From Erysipelotrichaceae bacterium (lineage in GTDB: Bacteria > Bacillota_I > Bacilli_A > Erysipelotrichales > Erysipelotrichaceae), in contig JAFWFS010000027.1 of NCBI GenBank assembly GCA_017515475.1, positions 148,564 through 212,563 on the forward strand: a stretch of 64,000 nt of DNA. The letters run 5' to 3'. The number at the start of each line of letters is the position of its first letter. The first letter of the stretch is position 1. The notes under the pieces are model-generated. The model was not told the DNA's origin and did no database searches. It saw only the letters and a program-made list of their open reading frames with translations. A program made the position numbers and the translations under genes. Below are positions 63,940 through 64,000 of the stretch, piece by piece.

Positions 63940-64000
<61 letters not shown>

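Overview
The window (64 kb, roughly mid-40s % GC, densely coded on both strands) looks like a chromosomal core segment of a Bacillota bacterium, most likely in or near Erysipelotrichia. This is an inference from gene content and order: hprK-lgt-ppaX, hrcA-grpE-dnaK-dnaJ-clpB with CIRCE sites, rplU-prp-rpmA with a cleavable L27 leader, ruvAB, pgk-tpiA-eno, RNase J, CsoR/CopA, and murG-murB-divIB followed by tRNA genes. No 16S gene is present to confirm it.

Layout. 1-5.35 kb: a cell-surface operon of three secreted proteins and a fourth, TM-anchored one, ending in a SipW-type signal peptidase and a class B sortase; its first gene is cut by the window edge. 5.4-13.1 kb: TraB-family protein, HD-domain protein, CmpB-like membrane protein, uvrA, hprK, and an lgt gene fused in frame to a PpaX-like phosphatase. 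13.1-17.2 kb: threonine breakdown (kbl, tdh), upp, a small membrane protein, yigZ. 17.2-25.3 kb: a small ORF, glycolytic operon, RNase J, def, a SEDS protein, rsmD, coaD. 25.3-32.7 kb: HrcA-controlled heat-shock genes. 32.7-43.97 kb: csp, S66 peptidase, threonine aldolase, a Crp/Fnr-type regulator facing an ABC-type binding protein and permease, polysaccharide deacetylase, a WYL regulator, ispG, csoR, copA. 44-50.6 kb: dnaE, a two-component system, a TrmN6-like methyltransferase, small genes. 50.8-56.3 kb: ribosomal protein genes, obgE, ruvAB, rpmG, an MBL-fold hydrolase, efp. 56.36-57.71 kb: an intact IS3-family element. 57.7-64 kb: trxB, dinB facing a LexA-like (XRE-S24) repressor, murG-murB-divIB, tRNA-Phe and a partial initiator tRNA-Met.

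The most unusual signal is in gene starts. At least twelve genes have no Shine-Dalgarno sequence; instead a -10 hexamer (TATAAT, TAAAAT or a close relative) lies exactly six bases before the start codon, so transcription should begin at or next to the start codon. These include dnaE, ruvA, dinB, ispG, def and a SEDS gene. Many other genes in the same window have ordinary AGGAGG sites, so two modes of translation start seem to coexist.

Several small regulatory circuits can be read from the DNA: paired ACTTGA-N7-TCAAGT operators between dinB and the S24 repressor, a CRP-type site centred at -41.5 of the ABC operon promoter, a palindrome in the promoter of the WYL regulator, a CsoR-like operator at copA, three CIRCE elements, and an inverted repeat between csp and the S66 peptidase gene. 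The IS element has inserted into the loop of what was a two-way terminator between efp and trxB.
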